The position numbers were made by a program, and so were the translations under genes. Shown here piece after piece: positions 1 through 9,270 of a stretch of DNA of 64,000 nt. The notes under the pieces are model-generated. The model had not been told where the DNA came from. It ran no database searches and saw only the letters and a list, made by a program, of their open reading frames with translations. Numbering within the stretch: the first letter of the stretch is position 1; every line of letters begins with the position of its first letter. The DNA comes from Ancylobacter novellus (GTDB lineage: Bacteria; Pseudomonadota; Alphaproteobacteria; Rhizobiales; Methylopilaceae), in NCBI GenBank assembly GCA_003241695.1, contig QFPN01000002.1, forward strand, positions 496,001-560,000. Reading direction: 5' to 3'.

Positions 1-109
1 CGAGGATCAGCATGACGAAGCCGAGGCCGATGATCGGCGCCACGGCGCCGTTCTCGTCACGCGTGAAACGGGGCGAACGCCGCCCCCCAAGCTTCAGGAC
101 CGAGCCCAT
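1..109 (-). CDS. TadG-like pilus-assembly/secreted protein, N-terminal fragment
   Basis: Only the first 36 codons lie in the window; the gene runs off the left edge. Reading leftward from the ATG at 107-109, a basic N-terminus is followed by the R-D-E-N-G-A-V-A-P motif and a hydrophobic helix. This is typical of the N-terminal anchor of Flp-pilus TadE/TadG-like proteins, where the motif marks the start of the membrane segment. The assignment rests on that short motif only. The ribosome-binding site is weak, so the start could lie elsewhere. Confidence 0.5.
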   Translation of the reverse strand, partial: MGSVLKLGGRRSPRFTRDENGAVAPIIGLGFVMLIL

Positions 110-483
110 GGGTCACCAACATCCCTGAGAGTTCAGAGAGTAAGTCCGCGAATACCGCTTCCGGAGTGTTAATTCGATCGAAGAAACAGAGGTTTTTACA
201 TAAACGCCGCGACATTTACCTTACGAATGGCTTTACAGCTTCGAAGGCTTTTATCGAAAGATGATTTGACTCAAGACGTTGGCAGACAGATGCGTGATCG
301 GAGGCGTGACGCCCATCGACTCGTCACGTTCGCTGTGAACGGACGTCCGGCGCTCTTGAGCGGGGGATCGGATCAAGCGGGAGGGCCGACAGGTCTCGAC
401 GTCGCCGTCGAAAGCGGGCGACGACGAAGGGGCTCGCGCGCCGGCCCGCACGATGCTACAGGGACGCGCCCGCTTCGTCGGGA
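110..483. other. Intergenic region between TadG-like gene and tRNA-Lys
   Basis: Roughly 370 bases with no gene I can support. The part near 140-235 is clearly richer in A+T than the surroundings and probably holds the promoter of the leftward TadG-like gene. A short open frame at 227-493 has no recognisable domain, is very Arg-rich and runs into the tRNA, so it is not called. No confident promoter boxes for the tRNA were found. Confidence 0.4.
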
Positions 484-560
484 GGGCGCGTAGCTCAGCT
501 GGTTAGAGCAACTGACTTTTAATCAGTAGGTCCTGGGTTCGAGTCCCAGCGCGCTCACCA
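484..560 (+). tRNA. tRNA-Lys (anticodon TTT)
   Basis: A complete cloverleaf is visible. The acceptor stem GGGCGCG (484-490) pairs with CGCGCTC (550-556). The D-arm is TAGCTCAGCTGGTTAGAGCA, the anticodon arm ACTGACTTTTAATCAGT has anticodon TTT, the T-arm has GGTTCGAGTCC, and the 3' CCA is encoded at 558-560. TTT reads AAA/AAG lysine codons. Confidence 0.97.
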
Positions 561-618
561 TCATGCGGATCGCAGGGCGATCGGCCGCAACGGTCTTGCT
601 TCAGAAGCCTTCGGCGTT

Positions 619-888
619 TCAGTTTCCTCTGCGGATGCGAAAGACGAAAGCCGCGCCGTCTCGCTCCGTTGCGAGCAGCTCGTCGCCGGTTTCGCGCAGC
701 AGATTCGGGACGTCGAGGCCGGCGAGCGGATCGTCGGTCGCCGCCTTGAGCTCCGCGCCGGGATCGAGGCGCAGCAGCGCCTTGCGAATCTTCAGGACGG
801 GAAGCGGGCACCGGAGTCCCCGGAGATCGAGCCGCGCCGGCTCGATGGCCTGCTCGCCCAAATTGCGCACGGTTTCGCGATCGGCCAA
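619..888 (-). CDS. TusA/SirA-family sulfur-carrier protein
   Basis: An 89-residue protein with the TusA signature L-D-L-R-G-L-R-C-P-L-P near residues 20-30; C27 would be the persulfide-carrying cysteine. I chose the TTG start at 886-888 because an AAGGA ribosome-binding site sits 8 bases upstream, the family is about 75-90 residues, and the sequence beyond it turns A+T-rich like a promoter. Upstream ATGs at 930 and 990 would add an atypical tail. It is divergent from fdoG. In E. coli, sulfur from IscS is passed through TusA to FdhD to activate formate dehydrogenase, so a role in sulfurating the Mo site of FdoG is a reasonable inference. No fdhD is in the window. Confidence 0.8.
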   Translation of the reverse strand: MADRETVRNLGEQAIEPARLDLRGLRCPLPVLKIRKALLRLDPGAELKAATDDPLAGLDVPNLLRETGDELLATERDGAAFVFRIRRGN

Positions 889-974
889 TCGGATTTTCCT
901 TAAGTCGTTATTGAAGAAGATCTTTTGCATCGCAATGCGATTTTGAAGCGTTTGACATTCGAACCATTCGAACT

Positions 975-988
975 CTAGATTTTGCGTC
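975..988 (+). promoter_or_regulatory. CTAGAT-N4-CGTC element upstream of fdoG
   Basis: The sequence CTAGATTTTGCGTC lies in the A+T-rich divergent region between the tusA-like gene and fdoG, about 80 bases before the fdoG start. The same pattern (CTAGAT, four bases, C/T-GTC) occurs in the dmfA1 promoter (36849-36862) and in the urtA/response-regulator region (41885-41898). The shared regulator is hypothetical. Confidence 0.3.
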
Positions 989-1067
989 ATGTGTCGGCGC
1001 GTGGCCGGCGAAGCGGGTTTTCTCCGTTGGGAGACGGCCCCGATGCAAGAGGGAGGATGCTTCCCCA

Positions 1068-4000
1068 ATGATCGGCGAATTTTCGCGGCGGCAGTTTTTG
1101 AAAACTGCGGGCGCGGGCGTCGCCGGGACGACGCTCGGAGCGATGGGCTTCGGCGGCGCGGAACAGGCTCTGGCCCAGACCGTGCGGCCCTTCAAGCTCG
1201 CGGAGACGACGGAGACCCGGAACACCTGCCCCTATTGCTCGGTGGCTTGCGGGATCCTGATGTATTCGACCGGCGACGGCTCGGCGAATCTCCCCAAGAC
1301 CGTGATGCACATCGAGGGCGATCCGGACCATCCGGTGAATCGCGGCACGCTCTGCCCCAAGGGCGCGGCGTTGCTCGACTTCGTGCGCGCCGACACGCGC
1401 CTCAAATATCCGATGCGCCGCAAGCCGGGCTCCGACAAGTTCGAACGGGTGAGCTGGGACGTCGCGCTCGACAGCATCGCGCGCCTCATGAAAGACGACC
1501 GCGACAAGAATTTCATCGTGAAGTCGAAAGACGGCGTGACGGTCAACCGCTGGACGACCACGGGCTTTCTCGCGGCGTCCGCCACGACCAACGAAACCGC
1601 GACGCTGACCTACAAGGTCGTGCGCTCGGCGGGCATGGTGGCGTTCGACAATCAGGCGCGCGTCTGACACGGACCGACGGTGGCCAGTCTGGCCCCAACA
1701 TTCGGTCGCGGCGCGATGACAAACTCCTGGGGCGACATCGGCTCCACGGACCTGGTCGTCGTGATGGGCGGCAACGCCGCTGAAGCGCACCCCTGCGGCT
1801 TCAAATGGGCCGTCAAGGCGAAGGAAAACCGCGGCGCCAAGCTGATCGTCGTCGATCCGCGCTACACGCGCACGGCCTCGGTCGCGGACTTCTATTGTCC
1901 GATTCGACCCGGCACCGACATCGCGTTCCTCGGCGGCGTGATCAAGTACCTGCTGGACAACGACAAGATCCAGCATGAATACGTGAAGAACTACACCAAT
2001 GTCGGCTATCTGGTGAACCCGGGCTACTCCTTCGCGGATGGCCTGTTCGTCGGCTATGACGAGACCAAACGCGACTACGACAAGACTGCCTGGGACTACC
2101 AGCTCGACGACCAGGGCTTCGCCAAGGTCGACGACACGCTTCAGGATCCGAACTGCGTCTTCCAGTTGATGAAGAAGCACTTCGCGATCTACACGCCAGA
2201 GCTTGTCGAAAAGATCTGCGGCTCGCCGAAGGACAAGTTCCTGAAGGTCGCCGAGATGATCGCGTCGTGCTCGACGCCGACCAAGACCATGACGTCGATG
2301 TACGCCCTCGGCTGGACCCAGCATTCGAAGGGCGCGCAGAACATCCGCTGCATGGCGATGATCCAGCTTCTGCTGGGCAACATCGGCGTGCGCGGCGGCG
2401 GCATGAACGCGTTGCGCGGGCACTCCAACATCCAGGGGCTCACCGACCTCGGCCTGATGTCGAACCTAATCCCCGGCTACATGGCGATGCCGACGGAGAA
2501 GGAGCCGGACCTCAACGCCTACATGTCGACGCGCGGGTTCAAGCCGCTCCGGCCGAACCAGATGAGCTACTGGCAGAACTACAGGAAGTTCTTTGTGTCG
2601 TTTCAGAAGGCGATGTGGGGCGCCTCCGCGACGGCCGAGAACGACTGGGCCTACGAGTACCTGCCGAAGCTCGACGTCACCTACGACGTGCTGCGCGCCT
2701 TCGACCTGATGGTCCAGGGCAAGATGAACGGCTACTTCTGCCAGGGCTTCAACCCGCTGATGACCTTCCCCGACCGGGGCAAGCTCACCAAGGGGCTGTC
2801 GAACCTGAAATACCTTGTCACGATGGACCCGCTCGACACCGAGACCTCGCGTTTCTGGGAGAACCACGGCGAGTTCAACGACGTGAAGAGCGCCGACATC
2901 CAGACCGAGGTGTTCCAGCTTCCCACGAGCTGCTTCGCCGAGGACGAGGGATCGCTCGTGAACTCTGGCCGCTGGCTGCAGTGGCACTATCCGGGCCAGG
3001 AACCGATCGCGGAAGCCAAGCACGACACCTGGATCATGGCGCAGATCTGGTTGCGTCTTAAGAAGCTCTACGAGGCCGAGGGCGGGGCGTTCCCCGACCC
3101 GATCGTCAAGCTGAACTGGCCATACGCCGATCCGAACGAGCCGACCCCCGAGGAGCTCGCGAAGGAGATGAACGGCTCGGCGCTCGGGGACGTGTTCGAT
3201 CCCAAGGACGCGACCAAGATCCTCAAGCAGAAGGGCAAGCTGCTGGACGGCTTCGCGCAGCTCCGGGACGACGGTTCCACCACATCCTTCTGCTGGATCT
3301 ATTCCGGCTGCTGGACGGAAGCCGGCAACCAGATGGCGCGTCGCGACAACACCGACCCGGAGAACGCCGGCCTCGCGCCGAAATGGGCGTGGGCTTGGCC
3401 GGCGAACCGTCGGATTCTCTACAACCGCGCCTCGTCGGATCCGTCCGGCAAGCCGTGGGACGACACGCGCAAGCTCGTCTACTGGACGGGCGAAAAGTGG
3501 GGCGGCATCGACGTGCCGGACTACGGTCCGACCATCAAGCCGGACATTGCGACCGGTCCCTTCATCATGAACCCGGAAGGCGTGGCGCGGCTCTTCACCC
3601 GCAAGATGATGCGGGACGGACCGTTCCCGACCCACTACGAGCCGTTCGAGTCGCCGGTCGCGAACGCTGTCGCTCCGAAGATCCGCGGCAATCCCGCCGC
3701 GCGCATCTTCAAGGCGGACTTCGCGGCGCTCGGATCGTCGGAGCAGTACCCTTACGTGGGCACGAGCTACCGGCTGACCGAGCACTTCCACCAGTGGACC
3801 AAGCACAACAGGGTCAACGCGGCGCTGCAGCCCGAATTCTTCGTCGAGATCTCCGAGGAGCTCGCGAGGGAAAAGGGAATCGCCAAGGGCGGATGGGTGC
3901 GGGTCTGGTCGAACCGCGGCTCGGTCAAGGCCAAGGCCGTTGTGACCAAGCGGATCAAGCCGCTGATCGTGGACGGCAAACCCGTCCATGTCGTCGGCAT

Positions 4001-4151
4001 CCCGCAGCACTGGGGCTTCATGGGCGCGGCGAGGAAAGGCATGAACCCGAACTCGCTGACCCCCTTCGTGGGCGACGCGAACATCGAGACGCCGGAATAC
4101 AAGGCGTTCCTGGTCAACATCGAGGCCATCGCCTCGGGACCCGTGGCGTGA
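1068..4151 (+). CDS. fdoG: Formate dehydrogenase (FDH-N/O type) major subunit, selenocysteine-containing
   Basis: Catalytic alpha subunit of a membrane-bound respiratory formate dehydrogenase, oxidising formate to CO2 at a Mo-bis(MGD)/Sec site facing the periplasm. About 1027 residues, close to E. coli FdoG (1016). The N-terminus has a Tat signal (S-R-R-Q-F-L-K, residues 6-12). A [4Fe-4S] cluster is bound by C54, C57, C61 and C96. Codon 200 is TGA (1665-1667), followed by His, exactly where E. coli FdnG/FdoG have Sec-His; it must be read as selenocysteine, not stop. Reading continues without interruption to 4151 with strong family similarity on both sides. selA and selB lie downstream in the same run. 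fdoH follows after 14 bases. Confidence 0.97.
1665..1696 (+). promoter_or_regulatory. UGA selenocysteine codon with bacterial SECIS hairpin
   Basis: The in-frame TGA (1665-1667) is followed, 11 bases later, by GGTGGCCAGTCTGGCCCC (1679-1696). It folds as a stem GG/CC plus GGCCA/TGGCC with a GUC apical loop (1687-1689). Spacing and loop match the E. coli fdnG/fdhF SECIS, the site bound by the C-terminal winged-helix domain of SelB during UGA recoding. Confidence 0.9.
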
Positions 4152-4165
4152 GGGAGGGCTGAGAC

Positions 4166-5107
4166 ATGACGAACCAATCCCTCACTCTCCGGCGCCGCTC
4201 GGCGTCGGCCGACATTCCCGCAGTCCCCGCCTTGAACACGATCGAGGTCGCCAAGCTCATCGACGTGTCGAAGTGCATCGGCTGCAAGGCCTGCCAAGCC
4301 GCCTGCCTCGAATGGAACGACCTCCGCGAGGAGATCGGGGTCAACACGGGCGTCTACGACAATCCGCACGACCTCACGACCCATAGCTGGACGCTGATGC
4401 GCTTCGCCGAATGGGACAATCCGGACACCGGCGATCTGGAGTGGCTGATCCGCAAGGATGGCTGCATGCACTGCGCGGATCCGGGCTGCCTCAAGGCGTG
4501 TCCGGCGCCGGGCGCGATCGTGCAGTACACCAACGGCATCGTGGACTTCATCCACGAGAACTGCATCGGCTGCGGCTACTGCCTGAAGGGCTGTCCCTTC
4601 AACATCCCGCGCATCTCCAAGGTCGATCACAAGGCCTACAAATGCACGCTCTGCTCCGACCGCGTGGCGGTCGGCCAGGGTCCCGCCTGCGCCAAGGCCT
4701 GCCCGACGACCGCCATCATGTTCGGGACGAAGGAGGAGATGAAGGAGCAGGCGGAGAAGCGCATCGTCGACCTCAAGTCGCGCGGCTTCGCCCATGCGGG
4801 CCTTTACGATCCCGCAGGCGTCGGCGGCACGCACGTGATGTACGTGCTGCACCACCGCGACAAGCCCGATATCTATTCGGGCCTGCCGAACGAACCGAGG
4901 ATCAGCCCGCTTGTCGCGGCCTGGAAGGGCACGGGCAAGGTGTTCGCGCTCGGCGCCCTCGCATTCGCGGCGGTCGGCGCTTTCGTGCACTATGCCGTGG
5001 TCGGCGCGAATCGCGTGACGGAGGACGACGAGGAGAACGCGGTCGAGCTCGTCGAGGAGGCCAGGGACGGAAAGTCCGGCGGCGGAACGCCGGAAGCGAG
5101 GGTCTGA
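4166..5107 (+). CDS. fdoH: Formate dehydrogenase iron-sulfur (beta) subunit
   Basis: A 313-residue ferredoxin-like electron-transfer subunit carrying four [4Fe-4S] clusters from the Sec/Mo site to cytochrome b. The first cluster motif C37-x2-C40-x2-C43-x3-C47 is clear. Three more Cys-rich groups follow (CMHCADPGCLKAC, CIGCGYCLKGC, CTLCSDR...CAKAC). A single C-terminal membrane helix near residues 256-280 anchors it, as in FdnH/FdoH (about 300 residues). The next gene starts within its stop codon (ATGA), implying translational coupling. Confidence 0.97.
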   Translation: MTNQSLTLRRRSASADIPAVPALNTIEVAKLIDVSKCIGCKACQAACLEWNDLREEIGVNTGVYDNPHDLTTHSWTLMRFAEWDNPDTGDLEWLIRKDGCMHCADPGCLKACPAPGAIVQYTNGIVDFIHENCIGCGYCLKGCPFNIPRISKVDHKAYKCTLCSDRVAVGQGPACAKACPTTAIMFGTKEEMKEQAEKRIVDLKSRGFAHAGLYDPAGVGGTHVMYVLHHRDKPDIYSGLPNEPRISPLVAAWKGTGKVFALGALAFAAVGAFVHYAVVGANRVTEDDEENAVELVEEARDGKSGGGTPEARV

Positions 5108-5769
5108 TGACGATCGACATCGAACACGTCGCTCCGGGCCTCAGGGAGCGGACCTATGTGCGCCGCTACTCGGCCTTCGCGCGGGTGAACCACTGGATCA
5201 CGGCGATCACCTTCGTGCTGCTCGCTTTGAGCGGTCTCGCGCTGTTCCATCCGAGCCTGTTCTTCCTCACCGGGCTCTTCGGCGGCGGCGCGCTGACGCG
5301 CGTCATCCACCCCTGGCTCGGCGTGATCCTGCTGATCTCGTTCTTCGGAATGTTCCTGCAGTTCTGGCGGCAAAACCTCTGGAACAAGGACGACACGCAG
5401 TGGGTGTCGCAGATCGGCGACGTGGTGAGGGGCGACGAGGAGAAGCTGCCCGAACTCGAGAAGTACAACGCCGGCCAGAAGGGCGTCTTCTGGGGGCAGT
5501 CCCTCATGATCCTGGTGCTGTTCTGCACCGGCCTCGTCATGTGGGACCAGTATTTCGGCGGTTGGGTCTCGATCGACACCAACCGTCTGGCGGCTTTGAC
5601 GCACGCCGGCATGGCGTTCTTCGCCATCCTGCTGATCGTGGTGCACGTCTATGCCGGCATCTGGGTGCGCGGCACGGTCTCGAGCATGACCGAGGGGCGC
5701 GTCACGGGCGGCTGGGCGTGGCGTCATCACCGCAAATGGCTCCGCCGTCAGGTCCGCGGCGGCAAGTGA
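5107..5769 (+). CDS. fdoI: Formate dehydrogenase cytochrome b556 (gamma) subunit
   Basis: A 220-residue integral membrane protein with four hydrophobic helices, matching FdoI/FdnI (about 211-217 residues). It binds two haems b and passes electrons to quinone. Conserved His residues occur in helix 1 (V-N-H-W), in the Arg-Val-Ile-His-Pro stretch and in the last helix (V-V-H-V-Y-A-G-I-W). The ATG at 5107 overlaps the fdoH stop (ATGA); this start gives the family N-terminus and excludes an upstream overlapping frame. Confidence 0.95.
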   Translation: MTIDIEHVAPGLRERTYVRRYSAFARVNHWITAITFVLLALSGLALFHPSLFFLTGLFGGGALTRVIHPWLGVILLISFFGMFLQFWRQNLWNKDDTQWVSQIGDVVRGDEEKLPELEKYNAGQKGVFWGQSLMILVLFCTGLVMWDQYFGGWVSIDTNRLAALTHAGMAFFAILLIVVHVYAGIWVRGTVSSMTEGRVTGGWAWRHHRKWLRRQVRGGK

Positions 5770-5782
5770 CGGTTTGCGAACA

Positions 5783-5933
5783 GGGGATCCGGCCGCAACG
5801 CCGGGTCCCCTTCGCGTTCTCGTCCCGGCCTTGAGCCGGGATCCATAAGCACGACATATCCCCAAGACGCGGTCGTCGCCGCGGCCGTATCCCGATGCGC
5901 CTGCGCGTCCGGGTCCCGGCTCTAGGACGGGAC
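5783..5933. repeat. Cluster of three GC-rich palindromes (REP-like)
   Basis: The fdoI-fdhE spacer holds three inverted repeats sharing a GTCCCGGC-type core: 5783-5810 (GGGGATCCGGC...GCCGGGTCCCC), 5822-5842 (GTCCCGGCC-TTG-AGCCGGGAT) and 5913-5933 (GTCCCGGCTCTAGGACGGGAC). None is followed by a T-run, so they are not classical terminators. Similar 'GTCCCGGC...GCCGGGAC' palindromes are common intergenic repeats in alphaproteobacteria. They may stabilise the upstream fdoGHI mRNA. Confidence 0.65.
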
Positions 5934-5968
5934 GCGAGCGCGGCGCCCTTTGCGAACGGAGCGTAAGC

Positions 5969-6946
5969 ATGGCCGGACCGGACGCTCTCGTTCCGACGCC
6001 AGACGACGTCGGCGTCACGCCGAAGCCCCCCTTCGCGGTTCTGCCGACCCCCGGAACCATGTTCGCGGCCCGCGCCGCCCGCTTCCGCGAACTCGCGCCC
6101 GGCCATCCGCTCGAAGACTATCTGACCTTTCTCGGCGACCTCTGCCGCATTCAGCACGAGGTCCAGCCGAGCCTTCCCGAACCGCGGCCGCCGTCTCCGG
6201 AGGCGCTGGAGCGGGCGCTGGAGTTTTCCATGCCGCCGATCGACCGCGGCCGCTTCGAGCCCGACGAGGCGTCGCTCGCGACGCTGGAGCGGGTGCTGGA
6301 CAAAGCGGTGGCCGTGAAGATGCCGGAGCCCGCCGCGAAGGCGCGGCAGGTTCTCGCGGCCTCCGCGGTCGAGCGCAGGTCGGTTCTCGTCGAGGCGCTC
6401 GAAGGGGCGCCGCGGGTCGAGACGCTGGCCGCCCATGTCTTCGCTTCCGCCGCTCTGCAGGTGCATTTTTCCCGGCTCGCCGCCCGGCTCGATTCCGCCC
6501 GGCTCACTCCGGTCGGAACCGGCGTCTGCCCGGTCTGCGGCGGGCCTCCCGTCGCAAGCCTCGTGGTCGGCTGGACCGCGGCCCATGGCGCGCGCTTCGT
6601 CGCCTGCGCGCTCTGCGGCTCGCTCTGGAACCATGTGCGAGTGAAATGCGTCGCCTGCGATTCGACCAAGGGGATCGCCTATCGCGAACTTTCCGAGGAC
6701 GGCGAGGAGACCGCTGAGGAAAGCTCTTCCAGAGGCCTGCGGGCGCGGGAGGCGCGCGACGCCCGTGCGCCGGTCAAGGCCGAAACCTGCGACGAATGCG
6801 GACGTTACGTAAAGATCATGCACCAGCATGTCGTGCCGGGTCTCGATCCCGTCGCCGACGACGTCGCCACTCTCGGGCTCGACCTGAAAGTGCGCGAAGC
6901 CGGCTGGGCGCGGGCGGCTTTCAATCCCTATCTACTGGGATATTGA
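5969..6946 (+). CDS. fdhE: Formate dehydrogenase accessory protein FdhE
   Basis: A 325-residue cytoplasmic assembly factor for membrane-bound formate dehydrogenases; E. coli FdhE (309 residues) is an iron-binding rubredoxin-like protein that interacts with FdoG. The four diagnostic zinc/iron-type Cys pairs are present in the C-terminal half: C-P-V-C-G, C-A-L-C-G, C-V-A-C and C-D-E-C-G. About 200 bases with palindromes separate it from fdoI. Confidence 0.95.
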   Translation: MAGPDALVPTPDDVGVTPKPPFAVLPTPGTMFAARAARFRELAPGHPLEDYLTFLGDLCRIQHEVQPSLPEPRPPSPEALERALEFSMPPIDRGRFEPDEASLATLERVLDKAVAVKMPEPAAKARQVLAASAVERRSVLVEALEGAPRVETLAAHVFASAALQVHFSRLAARLDSARLTPVGTGVCPVCGGPPVASLVVGWTAAHGARFVACALCGSLWNHVRVKCVACDSTKGIAYRELSEDGEETAEESSSRGLRAREARDARAPVKAETCDECGRYVKIMHQHVVPGLDPVADDVATLGLDLKVREAGWARAAFNPYLLGY

Positions 6947-6994
6947 TTTTGCGACGGCGCAACGTCCGCGCCCGCGGAGGACCCGAGCGTCGCG

Positions 6995-8431
6995 ATGAGA
7001 GATCCGTCGACCGTCCCGCCGGCTGAAGACCGCTCGCCGCTGCCCTCGGTCGACCGGGTGCTGGGGCAGGACGCCGTCCGGATCGCGGCCGAACGCTACG
7101 GGCGGACCGCCGCCGTCGCCGCCGTGCGCGCGGCCCTGGCCGACATCCGTCCCGCCTGGCTCGCGGGCGCGGCCGTCGACGTTTCGGCCGAGCGGATCGC
7201 CGCCGTCGCGACGGTGAGGCTCGAGGCGGAGGATCGCCCGAGCCAGCGTCGCGTGCTGAACCTGACCGGCACGGTTCTCCACACCAATCTCGGCCGCGCG
7301 CTCATCGCGGAGGAGGCGATCGCCGCCGTCGTCGCCGCGATGCGCAGCCCCACCGCGCTGGAGTTCGACCTGTCCGGCGGCGCGCGCGGCGAGCGCGACG
7401 ATCATGTCCGGGGCCTTCTGCGCGAGCTGACCGGCGCGGAGGACGCGGTCGCGGTCAACAACAACGCCGCGGCGGTGCTGCTGACCTTGAATTCGCTGTC
7501 GGAGGATCGCGAGACCGTGGTTTCGCGCGGCGAACTGATCGAGATCGGCGGCGCGTTCCGCATGCCCTCGATCATGAACCGCGCCGGCGCGCGCCTCGTC
7601 GAGGTGGGCACGACCAACCGGACCCACGCGCAGGACTACGCCGACGCGATCGGGCGCGACACGGCGCTGCTGATGAAGGTGCATCCCTCGAACTATCGCA
7701 TCGAGGGCTTCACCAAGGAGGTTCCGGCGCGGGAGCTCGCCCCGATGGCGCGCGAGCACGGACTTCCGCTCGTCGACGATCTCGGCTCCGGCGTCCTCGT
7801 CGACCTGTCGAAATGGGGCCTGCAGCGAGAGCGAACCGTTCAAGAGGCGGTCGCCGACGGCGCGGATCTCGTCACCTTCTCGGGCGACAAGCTGCTCGGC
7901 GGCCCGCAGGCCGGCCTCGTGGTCGGCGGCCGCGACCTCGTGCGGCGGCTGGCGAAGAACCATCTGAAGCGGGCGCTGCGCCTCGACAAGCTGCGGCTCG
8001 CGGGTCTCGAGGCGACGTTGAGGCTCTACCGCGATCCCGATCGGCTGACCGAGCGCCTGCCCACGCTCGCGCTGCTCACGAGGCCCGCGGCGGCGCTTCA
8101 GACCCTCGCCGCAAAGTTTCGCCCACGGCTCGCCGACGCGATCGGGCCGGGATTTTCCGTCGAGGCGGCGGATCTCTCCAGCCAGATCGGCTCGGGCGCG
8201 CTGCCGCTGGCAGCCATCCCGAGCGCGGGCCTCGCCGTCGCTGCCGCGTCCGGCGGGGGCGGAGCCCTGACGCGGCTCGCGGCCGCCATGCGCGCGCTCA
8301 CGATCCCGATCCTTGGCCGCATCGCGGAGGATCGGCTGCTTCTGGATCTCCGTGGGCTCGACGACGAGCGCGCGCTCGTCGACAGCCTGTTCGAACTCGG
8401 CCTCGCGACGGCCGCGGGAGCACGCGCATGA
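6995..8431 (+). CDS. selA: L-seryl-tRNA(Sec) selenium transferase
   Basis: Converts seryl-tRNA(Sec) to selenocysteyl-tRNA(Sec) with selenophosphate. The 478-residue length fits the family (E. coli 463). The PLP-binding lysine is K299 in the motif F-S-G-D-K-L-L-G-G-P-Q-A-G. The family N-terminus (L-P-S-V-D-R-V-L) and the G-T-V-L-H-T-N-L-G-R stretch are both present. The ATG of the next gene overlaps its stop (ATGA). The selenophosphate synthase gene (selD) and tRNA-Sec gene (selC) are not in this window and must be elsewhere. Confidence 0.97.
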   Translation: MRDPSTVPPAEDRSPLPSVDRVLGQDAVRIAAERYGRTAAVAAVRAALADIRPAWLAGAAVDVSAERIAAVATVRLEAEDRPSQRRVLNLTGTVLHTNLGRALIAEEAIAAVVAAMRSPTALEFDLSGGARGERDDHVRGLLRELTGAEDAVAVNNNAAAVLLTLNSLSEDRETVVSRGELIEIGGAFRMPSIMNRAGARLVEVGTTNRTHAQDYADAIGRDTALLMKVHPSNYRIEGFTKEVPARELAPMAREHGLPLVDDLGSGVLVDLSKWGLQRERTVQEAVADGADLVTFSGDKLLGGPQAGLVVGGRDLVRRLAKNHLKRALRLDKLRLAGLEATLRLYRDPDRLTERLPTLALLTRPAAALQTLAAKFRPRLADAIGPGFSVEAADLSSQIGSGALPLAAIPSAGLAVAAASGGGGALTRLAAAMRALTIPILGRIAEDRLLLDLRGLDDERALVDSLFELGLATAAGARA

Positions 8432-9270
8432 GCAGCTGGCTGCAGCGCTTTATCGGGGGCGGCATCCTGACCGGCCGAGACCGCGAGGCCGAGCGGGCGG
8501 AGGAGGACGGCGAGGCCCTCGAAGCGCTGATGTCCATGGCCTATGACGCGGCCGAGAGCGGCGATTACGAAACGGCGGTCGGCGTCTGGCGGCCGCTCGC
8601 CGACCAAGGCTGGCCGCCGCGGGCGCTCAGCAATCTCGGCGCCTGTTACGTCGACGGGCTCGGCGTCGAGCGGGATCTCGTCCGGGCCGCCTCCCTGTTC
8701 CGCCGCGCCGCGGAGGCCGGTGACGCCATCGCGCAGCGCAACCTCGCGACCCTTCATTTCAAGGGTGAGGGGGGCGTCCCGCAGGACGACGCCGCAGCCA
8801 TGGAACTCTATGAGCTCGCAGCCGAGCAGGGCGACGCCGCGGCGCAGGACATGCTGAGCTGGATGCTGCTCGAAGGCCACGCCGGGGAAAACGATCCGCG
8901 GGCCGCGCGCCGTTGGGCGCTCGCGGCCGCGGAGCAGGACGTCGCCTCGTCGATGACCCGGCTCGGCCTGATCGCCCACAACGCGCTCGGCATGGAGCGA
9001 GACCCGGAGGAGGCGGCGCGCTGGTGGTACGAGGCCGCGCGCCGCGGCGACGCGGACGGCCAGGCCATGCTCGGCGCGGCTCTCCATCTCGGCTCCGGCG
9101 TCGAGAAGGACGACCGGGCGGCGCTGATCTGGCTGTTGCGCGCCGCGCAGGGCGGCAGCCCGCTCGCGGCGTCCTTCATCGGATCCGTGCGTTCGGCGCT
9201 GGGTCCGGATGAGATCGAAGCCGCCGAAGCGGTCGCCCGCCGGCCGCCGCTTCAGGAAGCGCCGGCGTGA
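8428..9270 (+). CDS. Sel1-like/TPR-repeat protein inside the selA-selB operon
   Basis: A 280-residue soluble protein made largely of Sel1-like repeats, short helix-turn-helix units with A-x-x-x-L-G-x-x-Y-x-x-G-x-G-V and A-x-x-W/L-x-x-A-A-x-x-G signatures; about six can be counted from residue 45 onward. No signal peptide. It is translationally coupled on both sides (ATGA with selA, GTGA with selB), so it is an integral part of the selenocysteine operon. Sel1 repeats are protein-protein scaffolds and have no inherent link to selenium. A role in presenting SelA, SelB or the FDH is only a guess. Confidence 0.85.
   Translation: MSSWLQRFIGGGILTGRDREAERAEEDGEALEALMSMAYDAAESGDYETAVGVWRPLADQGWPPRALSNLGACYVDGLGVERDLVRAASLFRRAAEAGDAIAQRNLATLHFKGEGGVPQDDAAAMELYELAAEQGDAAAQDMLSWMLLEGHAGENDPRAARRWALAAAEQDVASSMTRLGLIAHNALGMERDPEEAARWWYEAARRGDADGQAMLGAALHLGSGVEKDDRAALIWLLRAAQGGSPLAASFIGSVRSALGPDEIEAAEAVARRPPLQEAPA

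Noticed and set aside
227..493. 88-residue open frame before the tRNA
   Set aside because: Arg-rich, no domain, overlaps the tRNA-Lys start; looks like chance coding potential of high-GC DNA.
987..2423. Long open frame antisense to fdoG
   Set aside because: Mirrors codon bias of the real gene on the opposite strand; low-complexity protein with no motif. The same holds for other long antisense frames in the window.
1068..4151. In-frame TGA at 1665 as a pseudogene or sequencing error
   Set aside because: The codon position, following His, SECIS hairpin and nearby selA/selB all fit selenocysteine, and the frame is open on both sides.
8428..9270. Naming the Sel1-repeat protein as a selenium protein because of 'Sel'
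   Set aside because: Sel1 repeats are named after a C. elegans gene and have no link to selenium; only the operon position suggests one.
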